A DNA stretch of 64,000 bases from Serratia proteamaculans (GTDB lineage Bacteria > Pseudomonadota > Gammaproteobacteria > Enterobacterales > Enterobacteriaceae), in the NCBI RefSeq assembly GCF_008830365.1, contig NZ_WBKI01000003.1, forward strand, positions 248,001 to 312,000, given 5' to 3'. Below, piece after piece: positions 36,055-45,127 of the stretch. A model generated the notes under the pieces. The model was not told the origin of the DNA. It was given only the letters and a program-made list of their open reading frames with translations, and did no database searches. The translations under genes and the position numbers were made by a program. The first letter of the stretch is position 1. The number at the start of each line of letters is the position of its first letter.

Positions 36055-36350
36055 GGCACTCCCTCCCAAAAGCAAAGCAGCCAATATAGAGAGCCTATGT
36101 TTACCTTTTGTTACGCTTGTGTGATCTTATTTTCACAACGCACATTATTTGAGAGAATATTCCCAGCGGGTAACGGGTCAGAGGGGTTTCATAACTCATT
36201 AATTGGTTATGATTTTTAATGGAATAATGACGAAGGGGAACTTATAGCGGTTAATGCATAGGAAGGGAGTTTGTGATTATCCTGACACTTTATAGCAAGA
36301 TCTTCAGACCCTGCTTTTACATCAGGATTTAGGAGGAGGGGTTCACACAA
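36055..36350. other. upstream region of the exbD-tonB operon, no gene
   Basis: About 300 bp of AT-rich DNA. It should contain the exbD promoter. I looked for a 19-bp Fur box and found no convincing one. A TGTGA-N8-TCACA repeat at 36119-36136 resembles a CRP site but has the wrong spacing. Confidence 0.4.
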
Positions 36351-36602
36351 TTAATGGCGGATTTGCGCCAGGTCTTCAGCCGTCAAACCGGTCATGTTCA
36401 TTACCGAGTCGTGGTCGATGCCGTTCGCCAGCATGGCGCGGGCAACGGTAAGCTTTCCTTCAAGCACGCCTTCTTGACGCCCTTTCTCGATGCCCTTTTC
36501 GATGCCCTTCTGTTCAAGCTGTTGTGCAATAGTCATTAGTTCATCCTCATGTTGCGGTACCGCCGCATCGTGTGGCGTTGGCGTTTTGTTTTTCTTTTTC
36601 AT
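36351..36602 (-). pseudogene. internally deleted Rpn-family nuclease remnant (83 codons)
   Basis: The frame joins an Rpn-type N-terminus (MKKKNKTPTPHDA) directly to an Rpn-type C-terminus (MTIAQQLEQKGIEKGIEKGR ... GLTAEDLAQIRH). The whole PD-(D/E)XK catalytic core, about 200 residues, is missing. The join is in frame. Met23 (ATG at 36536) has its own GAGGA site 7 nt upstream, so the 61-residue C-terminal piece may still be made. In intact rpn genes such internal products act as antitoxins (RpnS). It may be a solitary antitoxin rather than dead DNA. Confidence 0.7.
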
Positions 36603-36974
36603 TCCCTGATAGCCTTTGCGTGTTATTTAATTCCACACTATCACAAGCAACTGGCTGATTATATTAGTGACCGTGGTAAGATGAACGCGCAACACATAGA
36701 TAAATTCGCCATAACACCATGAATTAAAATGAAATAATAAATAAAACTTAAAACAAAACTCTGAAAAAATATATCAACCTGAACTAATTCAGAGCGTTTA
36801 TATTATTTAAGAGCAGGTTAACCATGGCCACCCAGCATTAACCTACATATATCTCATAACGGTAAGACACCTTTAAAATATAACTACGGAATATTTAAAT
36901 TATAACTATCCTATCCACAGGACGATAATTCACTTTCTTGAGAGATAAATATTTTTATTTAAAATAACCACCAT
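36603..36974. other. AT-rich gene-free stretch
   Basis: About 370 bp of strongly AT-rich DNA between the rpn remnant and the ldtB terminator. I see no supported gene, repeat or clear operator. Its composition contrasts with the surrounding GC-rich genes, consistent with a former insertion or deletion site around the rpn remnant. Confidence 0.5.
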
Positions 36975-36999
36975 AAAAAAAGACGCCCGCAGGCGTCTT
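36975..36999 (-). terminator. rho-independent terminator of ldtB
   Basis: An 8-bp stem AAGACGCC / GGCGTCTT with a 4-nt loop is followed, on the minus strand, by seven U residues. It is 20 bp after the ldtB stop. Textbook terminator. Confidence 0.9.
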
Positions 37000-37018
37000 G
37001 TTTGCAGCACTGATTTAA

Positions 37019-37939
37019 TCAGTTCACTTTAACCGGCATACCGGAGCGGGCTTTCATTGCCGCGTCCACTTCACTCTGGTTAACGGCAGCATCCATCATC
37101 ACTTTGCCCACTGGCGCAGAGATGGTCAATGGTACCGGATCTTTCGACTTCAGCTGTTCTTCGTTAGCGGAAAGTGGGTTGTGCACCTCCAGGTAACGGG
37201 AACCGTCCGGCTCAACGCTGGCTTTGATCGGCTCGTTGATGAACTGCACGCGGGTACCGACCGGCACGTTGTCGAACAGGAACTTGATGTCGTCAGCACG
37301 CAGACGCACACAGCCGTGGCTTACGCGCAGACCGATACCGAAGTTGGCGTTGGTGCCGTGGATCGCGTACAGACGACCGACGTACAGTGCATACAGACCC
37401 ATAGGGTTGTCCGGACCGGCCGGGAATACCGCAGGCAGGATCTCACCGTCAGCGGCATATTCTGCGCGCATCTTGGCGGTTGGCGTCCAGGTTGGGCCGT
37501 CTTTCTTACGTTGCACGGTAGTGGTCCAGTTCAGCGGGGTGTCTTTGCCCAACTGGCCGATACCGATTGGCAGCACGATCACCGTGTTGGTGCCTTTCGG
37601 GTAGTAGTACAGACGCATCTCGGCGCTGTTGATGATGATGCCTTCACGCGGAGCGTCAGGCAGGATCAGCTGCTGAGGAATGGTCAGGGTGCTGCCGGCC
37701 TTCGGCAGGAACGGATCCACTCCCGGGTTGGCTTCCAGCATATTGCTCAGGCCCATCTGGTATTGAGCGGCAAAGCTCTCCAGCGGCAGCTTGCTGTCTT
37801 CCGGTACGGTAATTTGGATGTTCTCACCCACCAGACGGCTGTCTTTGGCAGGTAAAGGATAGACAACGGCGAAGGCAGCTTGGCTGAAGACCACCAGTGC
37901 CGTAAACAGGGTTATTAACGCGCGAATGCTCATTTTCAT
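37019..37939 (-). CDS. ldtB: L,D-transpeptidase LdtB (YbiS/ErfK family)
   Basis: A 306-residue periplasmic enzyme that attaches Braun lipoprotein to peptidoglycan meso-DAP. It has a signal peptide ([18 protein letters not shown]), a LysM-like region near 45-95 ([20 protein letters not shown]), and the YkuD catalytic block [20 protein letters not shown] with nucleophile Cys. It closely follows E. coli YbiS in length and sequence. The start is ATG 37939 or 37933. Monocistronic with its own terminator. Confidence 0.93.
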   Translation of the reverse strand: MKMSIRALITLFTALVVFSQAAFAVVYPLPAKDSRLVGENIQITVPEDSKLPLESFAAQYQMGLSNMLEANPGVDPFLPKAGSTLTIPQQLILPDAPREGIIINSAEMRLYYYPKGTNTVIVLPIGIGQLGKDTPLNWTTTVQRKKDGPTWTPTAKMRAEYAADGEILPAVFPAGPDNPMGLYALYVGRLYAIHGTNANFGIGLRVSHGCVRLRADDIKFLFDNVPVGTRVQFINEPIKASVEPDGSRYLEVHNPLSANEEQLKSKDPVPLTISAPVGKVMMDAAVNQSEVDAAMKARSGMPVKVN

Positions 37940-37988
37940 CTTCGTGTAGGTTATGGCCACTGGCAGTTATAGGTTATTTCGGCCCTCT

Positions 37989-38113
37989 CTACCCAAAGAA
38001 TTTCAGGTTGCGGCTAGGCGGCTAGTGCGCGAATCCTTGGGAGCTTACTCAGGTAAGTGACCAAGGTGACCGCACGCAGCCAACAACGCAGCAGCTTGAA
38101 AGGCGAAGGGTAT
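37989..38113. repeat. ERIC element (enterobacterial repetitive intergenic consensus)
   Basis: A 125-bp imperfect palindrome with the ERIC core: GCGAATCCTTGGGAGCTTAC, then TCAGG, then TAAGTGACCAAGGTGACCGC. The ends ACCCAAAGAATTTCAGGTTG and GCAGCTTGAAAGGCGAAGGG are complementary. It lies upstream of ldtB, in the gap to the convergent-side AraC gene. ERICs are non-coding and may alter mRNA stability of neighbours. Confidence 0.93.
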
Positions 38114-38228
38114 GACCGGATGCGCATTATATGTGCACATCGACCTAAGTGTGAAACATTACCGGCGCAATATCGAACTTTTTTGTAACCTGGTGCGGCA
38201 CGAAGAGGAGTAACTGTGAAAACCGCCG

Positions 38229-39107
38229 CTAAAACGCGGCGATTGGCGGTGACATCAGGCGGATAGGGATCAGATATTCGCAGCGGATCGCCTTACCGCC
38301 TGCACTGCAAACGCCACCCAATGCGGGATAAAAACGCTCGATATCCTTGCCCGGCCGCCGTATTGCTTTCATCATGGGTATCGCGGTGTCATACAGGCGG
38401 GCGATAAAGTTTTGTAACTCTTCAACCTGCCCCTGATAGGTAAAGCTGGCGTAGTCGCCCTGCTCGATCAGTACCCGTTCGCCTTCTGCCCGCTCGTCCG
38501 CCAACGCCAAGGTATAAGCCATCCGTTGTCTACCGCGTAGCCTGCTGTCTGCCTCCAGACTGGTGAGGCCATAGACCACCGCCAAGGTTTCGGCTTCCTT
38601 CGGCATCATCTGCCGCCAGGCATGCTGACGCAGCTCGTTTTTCGAATGCAGCAGCTGCCCCAGCGTACAACTGCGGTGCTGGGTGTGGCCAATCAATTGC
38701 ATTGCCGGCAGTGTAATGATCTCCGCCTGCGGTAATGGCGCATCCATCAGCCGCAGCGGAGGCTGCATCCCTTGCCCTGACCAGTCGGTACTGCGGCGAT
38801 AACCGGCCGGCGGCATACCGAACTGCTTTTTGAAACAGCGGGTGAACGTCTGCTGAGAGTCAAACTGATATTTGTCGGCGATAAAAGCCACGCCGTGGTT
38901 GGTGAGCCGCAGTTCACGTGCGGCGGCAGTCAGCCTTCTGCGCCGGGCGTAAGTTCCCAGGATCTCACCGGTTAACTCTTTAAACAGCCGCTGCAGGTGC
39001 CATTTGGAATAACCTGATTTAGCCGCAATATCATCGAGCGTCAGCGGCTGGTCGAGGTTTTGCTCGATCCAGGCCAGCAGTGCCGTAATCACCTGTTGCT
39101 GATACAT
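38229..39107 (-). CDS. AraC-family regulator with GyrI-like effector domain (Rob-like)
   Basis: A 292-residue protein with the double HTH at the N-terminus (residues 8-106: WIEQNLDQPLTLDDIAAKSG, WHLQRLFKELTGEILGTYAR, DSQQTFTRCFKKQFGMPPAG). A GyrI/SOUL-type ligand domain covers about 120-290. This architecture is that of Rob. Rob-like proteins control drug-efflux and stress genes. It is divergent from a second AraC gene. Confidence 0.85.
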   Translation of the reverse strand: MYQQQVITALLAWIEQNLDQPLTLDDIAAKSGYSKWHLQRLFKELTGEILGTYARRRRLTAAARELRLTNHGVAFIADKYQFDSQQTFTRCFKKQFGMPPAGYRRSTDWSGQGMQPPLRLMDAPLPQAEIITLPAMQLIGHTQHRSCTLGQLLHSKNELRQHAWRQMMPKEAETLAVVYGLTSLEADSRLRGRQRMAYTLALADERAEGERVLIEQGDYASFTYQGQVEELQNFIARLYDTAIPMMKAIRRPGKDIERFYPALGGVCSAGGKAIRCEYLIPIRLMSPPIAAF

Positions 39108-39208
39108 ACCGCTTCCTCAGAGTGCGAAAACCAGTGTTCACTGTATCGGTCGCTGCACTAGACCACATTGCACAATCAGGACATAATGTTTTTCAATTAC
39201 GCCAAACT

Positions 39209-39221
39209 GAGAATTATTCTC
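39209..39221. promoter_or_regulatory. 13-bp palindrome abutting an AraC start codon
   Basis: GAGAAT-T-ATTCTC is a perfect inverted repeat ending one base before the ATG at 39222 and overlapping the probable ribosome-binding site. A protein bound here, or an mRNA stem, would block translation or transcription of the AraC gene. Possibly an autoregulatory site. Confidence 0.4.
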
Positions 39222-40040
39222 ATGACCTTTATCACCGAGCCGCGTTTCGATATCGATCAGGTGCCGCGCGCCATTTTTGCCGTGCAGGGTTCCACCATTG
39301 ATAAAGATTGGGAGATCACCCATCACCGACACCGCAAGGCACAGCTGATTTATACGGTGCGCGGTATGGTCCGTTGCGAGGTGGAAAACGGTCTGTGGCT
39401 GGTGCCGCCTCAGTGTGCGCTGTGGATGCCCAGCAATGTGCTGCATAACGCACAAGGGGCCAGCGCCAGCGAATGCTACTGCCTGTTTGTCGATCAGGAT
39501 GCTATCGCCGGGTTACCAACCCAATGCTGCACACTGGCGGTATCCCCACTGCTGCGTGAGCTGCTGTTCCAGGCCAGCGGGTTCGAACAGCTGTACGATC
39601 AACAGGGGCCCGAAGGACGCCTGGCCAGCGTGCTGCTGGATCAATTGGTTAAAGCGCCGGTTGAGAACCTGCACCTGCCGGTCTCCAATGATGCACGCAT
39701 TCGTCAGTTAACCGAGCGCCTGTTGGCCAACCCGGCAGACAAGGCGACGCTCAACCAATGGGCGCAGCGTATCGGCATGAGCGAACGCTCGCTCAACCGT
39801 ACGCTGCAACAGCAAATGGGCATGAGTTTTGGCCACTGGCGGCGACAATTACACGTGGTATTGGCGCTGCAACGGCTGACCCAGGGCGATAGCGTGCAGC
39901 GCGTGGCGTTGGATTTGGGTTACGAGAGTGCCAGCGGCTTTGTCACCATGTTCAGAAAAGCGGTGGGCAAGCCCCCGGCGCGTTATCTGGCGGAGAAAAA
40001 CGCGGCGGATCGGGCACAGGGGGCCGGGATCGTCATGTAA
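39222..40040 (+). CDS. AraC-family regulator with cupin sensor domain
   Basis: A 272-residue protein: N-terminal AraC_binding cupin (ITHHRHRKAQLIYTVRGMVR, residues about 25-90) and C-terminal HTH (RIGMSERSLNRTLQQQMGMS, ALDLGYESASGFVTMFRKAV). The pattern is that of YidL/NimR-like regulators. The ATG at 39222 matches the family start (MTFITEPRFDID); an ATG at 39168 is further upstream. The target is unknown; MFS exporters are commonly regulated by such proteins. Confidence 0.82.
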   Translation: MTFITEPRFDIDQVPRAIFAVQGSTIDKDWEITHHRHRKAQLIYTVRGMVRCEVENGLWLVPPQCALWMPSNVLHNAQGASASECYCLFVDQDAIAGLPTQCCTLAVSPLLRELLFQASGFEQLYDQQGPEGRLASVLLDQLVKAPVENLHLPVSNDARIRQLTERLLANPADKATLNQWAQRIGMSERSLNRTLQQQMGMSFGHWRRQLHVVLALQRLTQGDSVQRVALDLGYESASGFVTMFRKAVGKPPARYLAEKNAADRAQGAGIVM

Positions 40041-40067
40041 TGCTCACCGTTGACTCAGATAAAAGAG

Positions 40068-40838
40068 TTACTGCGCCAACCAACCGCCATCCATATTCCA
40101 GGCGGCCCCGCGCACCTGCACCGCCGCGTCACTGCACAGGAATAACGCCAGTTCGCCCAGCTGTTCCGGTGTCACAAACTCTTGAGAAGGCTGTTTTTCC
40201 GCCAGCAGGTCATCACGCGCCTGCTGCGGATCCACCCCGGCGGCAACCCGCTTGTCGATCTGTTGCTGCACCAGCGGCGTCAGCACCCAGCCGGGGCAGA
40301 TGGCATTACAGGTAATCGCGCTGCGGGCAGTTTCCAGCGCAATGGTCTTGGTCAGCCCCACCACGCCGTGCTTGGCCGCCACATAAGCGGCCTTGTCTTT
40401 GGACGCCACCAGCCCGTGCACCGAGGCAACATTGATAATGCGCCCCCAGCCGCGCTCTCGCATGCCCGGCAACGCCAGACGGCTGGTGTGAAACACTGAC
40501 GACAGGTTAATCGCGATAATCGCATTCCACTTGTCGACCGGAAAGGATTCCAGCGGAGAAACGTGCTGAATACCGGCGTTATTGACCAGAATATCGGTGC
40601 CGCCGAACTCCAGCTCGACATAGCGCATCAGGTCGGCAATCTGCTGCGGGTCACTGAGATCCGCGTCGTGGTAGCCGGGCGCTGCGCCCAAACCCGCGAT
40701 ATGTGTCTTCGCCTGCTCCACCTCGCCAAACCCGTTGAGGATCACCTGGGCGCCCGCAGCCGCCAGGCTGGAGGCCAGCCCAAGACCGATACCGCTGGTC
40801 GAGCCGGTCACCAGTGCGGTTTTACCTTGTAAATTCAT
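40068..40838 (-). CDS. bdhA: 3-hydroxybutyrate dehydrogenase
   Basis: A 256-residue SDR with TGSTSGIG at 11-18, NNAGIQHVSPLE, Ser139, Tyr152-x3-Lys156 and the C-terminal WNMDGGW typical of D-3-hydroxybutyrate dehydrogenases. It oxidises 3-hydroxybutyrate to acetoacetate with NAD+. It is the last gene of a six-gene minus-strand operon whose other products import, activate and thiolyse acetoacetate. Confidence 0.92.
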   Translation of the reverse strand: MNLQGKTALVTGSTSGIGLGLASSLAAAGAQVILNGFGEVEQAKTHIAGLGAAPGYHDADLSDPQQIADLMRYVELEFGGTDILVNNAGIQHVSPLESFPVDKWNAIIAINLSSVFHTSRLALPGMRERGWGRIINVASVHGLVASKDKAAYVAAKHGVVGLTKTIALETARSAITCNAICPGWVLTPLVQQQIDKRVAAGVDPQQARDDLLAEKQPSQEFVTPEQLGELALFLCSDAAVQVRGAAWNMDGGWLAQ

Positions 40839-40850
40839 GTTATTGCTCCT

Positions 40851-42242
40851 TTAAACAATGCCGGTCAGGTAGAACACGCCGATCACAAACAGCACTGCGG
40901 CGCTCTTAATCAGGGTGATGGCGAAGATGCCGCCATAGGCTTGTCGATGGCTAAGGCCGGTGATCGCCAGCAGGGTGATCACCGCGCCGTTATGCGGCAA
41001 GGTGTCCATACCGCCGCTGGCCATGGAAGCCACCCGGTGCAACACTTCCAGCGGGATCTGCGCGGCGTGGGCGGCAGCGATAAAGGATTCGGACATGGCC
41101 GCCAGCGCGATGCTCATACCGCCGGAAGCCGAACCGGTGATGCCCGCCAGCAGCGTGACGCTGACCGCCTCGTTCACCAGCGGATTGGGAATGGTTGCCA
41201 GCGCCTTCGACAGCACCAGAAACCCCGGCAGCGCCGCGATCACCGCGCCAAAGCCGTATTCCGAAGCGGTGTTCATCGCCGCCAAAATCGCCCCGCCGAC
41301 CGCCGTTTTACTGCCCTCCGCCAGCCGCCCGCGAACGTTACGGAAACCAAAAACCAGCACCAGCAGAATACCCGAAACCAGCGCCGCCTCCACCGCCCAG
41401 ATGGCGGTGATCTTGCCGATCTCTGTGGTGATCGGTTTGGCCAACCCCGGCAATGTCAGCTCGTGGCTAACGCCATACCACTGCGGGATCCAGTGGGTAA
41501 ACCCCAGGTTCAACAGCCCGACCAGGATCAACGGCATAATGGCGATCAGCGGGTTGGGCAAGTTGATATTGTCCGGGGTTTCAGGCTCATTCAGCAACTC
41601 GGTACCGTAGCCTTCACCCCGTGCCTGTGCCTTGCGGCGCTGGCGTTCAAGATAAAACAGGCCGACCGCGATAATAAACAGCGAGCCAATCAACCCCAGC
41701 CAGGGCGCGGCCCAGGCATTGGTGCCGAAAAAGCTGGTCGGAATGATGTTCTGGATCTGTGGCGTGCCGGGCAGCGCATCCATGGTGAAGGAAAACGCGC
41801 CGAGCGCCACCGTCGCCGGGATCAGTCGTTTGGGGATACCGCTCTGGCGGAACAGCTCGGCGGCGAAGGGGTAAACCGCAAACGCCACCACAAACAGCGA
41901 GACGCCGCCGTAGGTCAGCAGCGCGCAGACCAGCACAATCACCGGAATGGCATGGCGACGGCCAAGAATATTAATCGCCGCGGCCACTATCGAACGGGAA
42001 AACCCGGACAGCTCAATCAGTTTGCCAAACACCGCCCCCAGCAGAAACACCGGGAAGTAGAGTTTGACGAAGCCGACCATCTTTTCCATAAACAGCCCGG
42101 TGAAGGTCGGGGCGACCGCGCCGGGATCGGTCAATAACACCGCGCCCAGCGCGGCGATCGGGGCAAACAAAATAACGCTGTAGCCGCGATAGGCGGCCAG
42201 CATCAGGACTCCCAGTGCTGCCAGGGCAATCAGAACGCTCAT
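40851..42242 (-). CDS. GntP-family permease, probable 3-hydroxybutyrate/short-chain acid transporter
   Basis: A 463-residue inner-membrane transporter with about 12-14 helices. It has GAFSFTMDALPGTPQIQNII, FGAVIAALPGFLVLSKALAT, GITGSASGGMSIALAAMSES and the MASGGMDTLPHNGAV signature. It is related to gluconate permeases but placed with 3-hydroxybutyrate dehydrogenase. Of three consecutive starts (GTG 42248, ATG 42245, ATG 42242) the last has the best spacing to GGGAG. Confidence 0.88.
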   Translation of the reverse strand: MSVLIALAALGVLMLAAYRGYSVILFAPIAALGAVLLTDPGAVAPTFTGLFMEKMVGFVKLYFPVFLLGAVFGKLIELSGFSRSIVAAAINILGRRHAIPVIVLVCALLTYGGVSLFVVAFAVYPFAAELFRQSGIPKRLIPATVALGAFSFTMDALPGTPQIQNIIPTSFFGTNAWAAPWLGLIGSLFIIAVGLFYLERQRRKAQARGEGYGTELLNEPETPDNINLPNPLIAIMPLILVGLLNLGFTHWIPQWYGVSHELTLPGLAKPITTEIGKITAIWAVEAALVSGILLVLVFGFRNVRGRLAEGSKTAVGGAILAAMNTASEYGFGAVIAALPGFLVLSKALATIPNPLVNEAVSVTLLAGITGSASGGMSIALAAMSESFIAAAHAAQIPLEVLHRVASMASGGMDTLPHNGAVITLLAITGLSHRQAYGGIFAITLIKSAAVLFVIGVFYLTGIV

Positions 42243-42317
42243 CATCACTCCCTATTGCCCTTGATGTCTGAACCACGCCAGCCATATTGAGCAACTCATT
42301 ATTGTTGTTGGGTGCGG

Positions 42318-43241
42318 TTAAGGTTTCAGAGCAAAACGCAGTTGGTGCGCCCGCCGCTGTTGAATGCGTTCCCTGCGTGCTTCATCCCAGTGATAAAATC
42401 CCTGGCCGCTGCGTTGGCCAGTGTTGCCCTGGCGGAGCCGGCTTTCCACCAGCGCCATCATGCTGTCATCGGTCGCCAGCTCCGGCAGCAGGTGGTGGGC
42501 AATATCCGCCACCGTCTCCAGTCCGGTCATGTCGGCAGCCTCCAGTGGCCCAACCATCGCGTAGCGCCGCCCAAGCGAAGCTCGCATCACCTGATCCACC
42601 ACCTGCGGGCTGGCGATGCCGCTTTGCACGATGTACAGCGCCTCGCGCAGTAGCGCAAACTGCAGCCGGTTGCCGACAAAACCCGGTGCGGCGCGATCCA
42701 ACAGCACCGCCTCCAGCGCCATGCCACTGAGCAATTCCTGCACCGCGGCCAGATGGCGGGGATCGGTGGCGCTGCCGGGCACAATTTCCACCAGCGGGAT
42801 CAGGTGGGGCGGGTTCCAAAAATGGGCGATCAACAGGCGCTGCGGATGGATCATTCTGACCGCTAACTCATCCGGCGGCAGACCGCTGGTGTTGCTGGCG
42901 ATCACCGCATCGTCGGCAATCAGCCCTTCCAGCTGTTCGTACAAGGCGTGCTTGAGCGCCAGGCGCTCGGGGATCGCCTCGATCAACAGCCGGGCGCGGG
43001 CCACATCGTTCAGATCGTCGGTCACGCTCAGACGTGCCAGCACCGTCGCCTGCTCTGCCGCCGCTAACTGCCCAACCTCGATCAGCTCCGCCAGAATACT
43101 GCCCGCGACCGCCGGGACTTCCGCCAGCCGTTGCGGATCCGGGTCGTACAGCAGAATGTCATGACCATGGCGAGCGAAGTGGGTGGCGATGCCAATCCCC
43201 ATCAGCCCGGCGCCAAGCACTGCATAGTCAGGTGAATGCAT
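42318..43241 (-). CDS. 3-hydroxyacyl-CoA dehydrogenase (3-hydroxybutyryl-CoA dehydrogenase-like)
   Basis: A 307-residue NAD-dependent enzyme. It has the Rossmann motif GAGLMGIGIATHFARHGHDI near 10-29, ASNTSGLPPDEL, catalytic HFWNPPHLIPLVEIVPG, and a C-terminal dimerisation domain (GFVGNRLQFALLREALYIVQ). It is in the lambda-crystallin/carnitine-dehydrogenase-like branch, so the substrate could be a hydroxyacyl-CoA or a small hydroxy acid. The ATG at 43241 has GGGAGGAAG; the frame open upstream overlaps the thiolase gene. Confidence 0.85.
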   Translation of the reverse strand: MHSPDYAVLGAGLMGIGIATHFARHGHDILLYDPDPQRLAEVPAVAGSILAELIEVGQLAAAEQATVLARLSVTDDLNDVARARLLIEAIPERLALKHALYEQLEGLIADDAVIASNTSGLPPDELAVRMIHPQRLLIAHFWNPPHLIPLVEIVPGSATDPRHLAAVQELLSGMALEAVLLDRAAPGFVGNRLQFALLREALYIVQSGIASPQVVDQVMRASLGRRYAMVGPLEAADMTGLETVADIAHHLLPELATDDSMMALVESRLRQGNTGQRSGQGFYHWDEARRERIQQRRAHQLRFALKP

Positions 43242-43258
43242 AGCTTCCTCCCAGATAA

Positions 43259-44440
43259 TCAGCCGCGCTCGACCGCCAGCGCCACGCCCTGCCCGCCGCC
43301 GATGCACAGCATCGCCAGCCCCTTGTTGACCTCACGGCGCTGCATCTCATACAACAGCGTGACCAAAATACGGCAACCGGAAGCCCCGATCGGATGCCCG
43401 AGCGCTATCGCCCCGCCGTTAACATTGACCCTGGCGCTGTCCCACTCCAGTTCGCGGCCGACGGCCAGCGCCTGTGCGGCAAAGGCTTCATTGGCCTCGA
43501 TCAAATCGACTTCGCTCAGCGACCAACCGGCGTTGGCCAGACAGCGACGCGCCGCCGGTACCGGACCAATCCCCATGATCGCCGGATCAACACCCGATGC
43601 CGCATAGCCGGCAATGTGCGCCAGCACCGGCAGCTTCAGCTCGGCCGCCTTCGCCGCGCTCATCAACAGCACCGCCGCCGCACCGTCGTTAATTGAGGAA
43701 GCGTTACCGGCGGTCACCGTACCGTCTTTGCGGAACGCCGGACGCAGCCGGGCCAGACTTTCCAGCGTGGCGTCGCCGCGGGGTTGCTCGTCACTGGCCA
43801 CCCGCAGCGGTTCGCCCCTGGGTTTAGGCACCTCTACCGGGGTGATTTCCGCCACAAAACGTCCGGCCTGCTGCGCGGCCTGGGTTTTCTGCTGTGACCG
43901 CAGCGCAAACTCATCCTGCTCACTGCGGCTGATGGCATATTTTTCAGCCAGATTTTCGGCGGTGATGCCCATGTGATAATCGTTGAAGGCATCCCACAGG
44001 CCGTCCTGGATCACGCTGTCGATCAACTGACCGTGGCCGAGACGCAACCCGGCACGCGCCCCGTTGATCAGGTATGGTGACTGACTCATGCTTTCCTGGC
44101 CCCCGGCGATAATCACTTCGGCGTCACCACAGCGGATCGCCTGCACCGCCAGATGGATCGCCTTCAACCCAGAACCGCAGACCTTATTGATGGTCAGCGC
44201 CGGTACGCTATAGGGCAGCCCGGCGTTCAACGCGGTCTGACGTGCCGGGTTCTGGCCACAACCGGCCGTCAGCACCTGCCCGAGGATCACTTCATCCACC
44301 TGATCCGCTGAAACACCGCTGCGCGCCAGTAAGGCTTTCACCACCACCGTGCCCAGATCCACCGCCGACAACATAGCCAGCGCCCCCTGAAAACTGCCAA
44401 TCGGCGTGCGCGTGGCCGCCACAATCACTACCTGTTGCAT
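43259..44440 (-). CDS. atoB: acetyl-CoA C-acetyltransferase (thiolase)
   Basis: A 393-residue thiolase that splits acetoacetyl-CoA into two acetyl-CoA. Nucleophile Cys88 lies in NKVCGSGLKAIHLA, the His in GGAIALGHPIGASG and the second Cys in MLCIGGGQG. The ATG at 44440 has GGGAGAA at 6 nt and the family length. It follows the CoA-transferase B gene closely. Confidence 0.94.
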   Translation of the reverse strand: MQQVVIVAATRTPIGSFQGALAMLSAVDLGTVVVKALLARSGVSADQVDEVILGQVLTAGCGQNPARQTALNAGLPYSVPALTINKVCGSGLKAIHLAVQAIRCGDAEVIIAGGQESMSQSPYLINGARAGLRLGHGQLIDSVIQDGLWDAFNDYHMGITAENLAEKYAISRSEQDEFALRSQQKTQAAQQAGRFVAEITPVEVPKPRGEPLRVASDEQPRGDATLESLARLRPAFRKDGTVTAGNASSINDGAAAVLLMSAAKAAELKLPVLAHIAGYAASGVDPAIMGIGPVPAARRCLANAGWSLSEVDLIEANEAFAAQALAVGRELEWDSARVNVNGGAIALGHPIGASGCRILVTLLYEMQRREVNKGLAMLCIGGGQGVALAVERG

Positions 44441-44463
44441 GGTTTTCTCCCTGGATAACATCA

Positions 44464-45117
44464 TCAGAAGCGCATCTCCGGCACCTGAGTCGGCACTATC
44501 AGCCGACCGGCGGTTTTGGCGACAATCTCCTCCACGCTGACGCCGGGCGCACGTTCGCGCAGCACAAAGGCACCGTTTTCAATTTCCAGATAGGCCAGAT
44601 CGGTCAGAACCTTGCGAATGCAACTGGCACCGGTCAACGGCAACGTGCAGCGCGGTAACAGCTTGGACTCGCCACTCTTTGACGCGTGGGTCATCACCAC
44701 AATGATGTTCTCCGCACCGGCCACCAGATCCATCGCGCCGCCCATGCCCTTCACCAACTTGCCGGGGATCATCCACGAGGCAATATTGCCCTCAACGTCC
44801 ACCTCAAAAGCACCCAACACGGTGAGATCAACATGGCCGCCGCGGATCATGGCGAACGACTGTGCCGAGTCGAAAATCGAGGCGCCGATACGGGCGGTGA
44901 CCGTCTGCTTACCGGCGTTGATCATGTCGGCATCCAGCTCAGCTTCGGTCGGGAAGCCGCCCATGCCCAGCAGGCCGTTTTCGGATTGCAGCATCACGTC
45001 CATGCCCGGCGGCACATAGTTGGCCACCAGCGTCGGAATGCCGATCCCCAGATTGACGTAGTCACCGTCACGCAGTTCTTGTGCCACGCGCTGCGCCATT
45101 TGTTCACGGGTAAGCAT
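44464..45117 (-). CDS. scoB: 3-oxoacid/acetate CoA-transferase subunit B
   Basis: A 217-residue beta subunit with catalytic Glu46 in LQSENGLLGMGG and the NLGIGIPTLVANYV motif. With subunit A it transfers CoA from succinyl-CoA or acetyl-CoA to acetoacetate. The ATG at 45117 has TGAGGAG upstream; the subunit A stop is 10 nt away. It could be named atoA if acetyl-CoA is the donor. Confidence 0.92.
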   Translation of the reverse strand: MLTREQMAQRVAQELRDGDYVNLGIGIPTLVANYVPPGMDVMLQSENGLLGMGGFPTEAELDADMINAGKQTVTARIGASIFDSAQSFAMIRGGHVDLTVLGAFEVDVEGNIASWMIPGKLVKGMGGAMDLVAGAENIIVVMTHASKSGESKLLPRCTLPLTGASCIRKVLTDLAYLEIENGAFVLRERAPGVSVEEIVAKTAGRLIVPTQVPEMRF

Positions 45118-45127
45118 GGGGTTCTCC

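Noticed and set aside
36119-36136. TGTGA-N8-TCACA, CRP-site-like, upstream of exbD
   Set aside because: The spacer is 8 rather than 6 bp, so CRP binding is unlikely.
36354-36539. Small plus-strand frame preceded by AGGAGGAGGG, antisense to the rpn remnant
   Set aside because: The purine-rich site is about 13 nt from the ATG, too far for efficient use, and the protein is unlike anything recognised; the rpn-derived frame explains the sequence.
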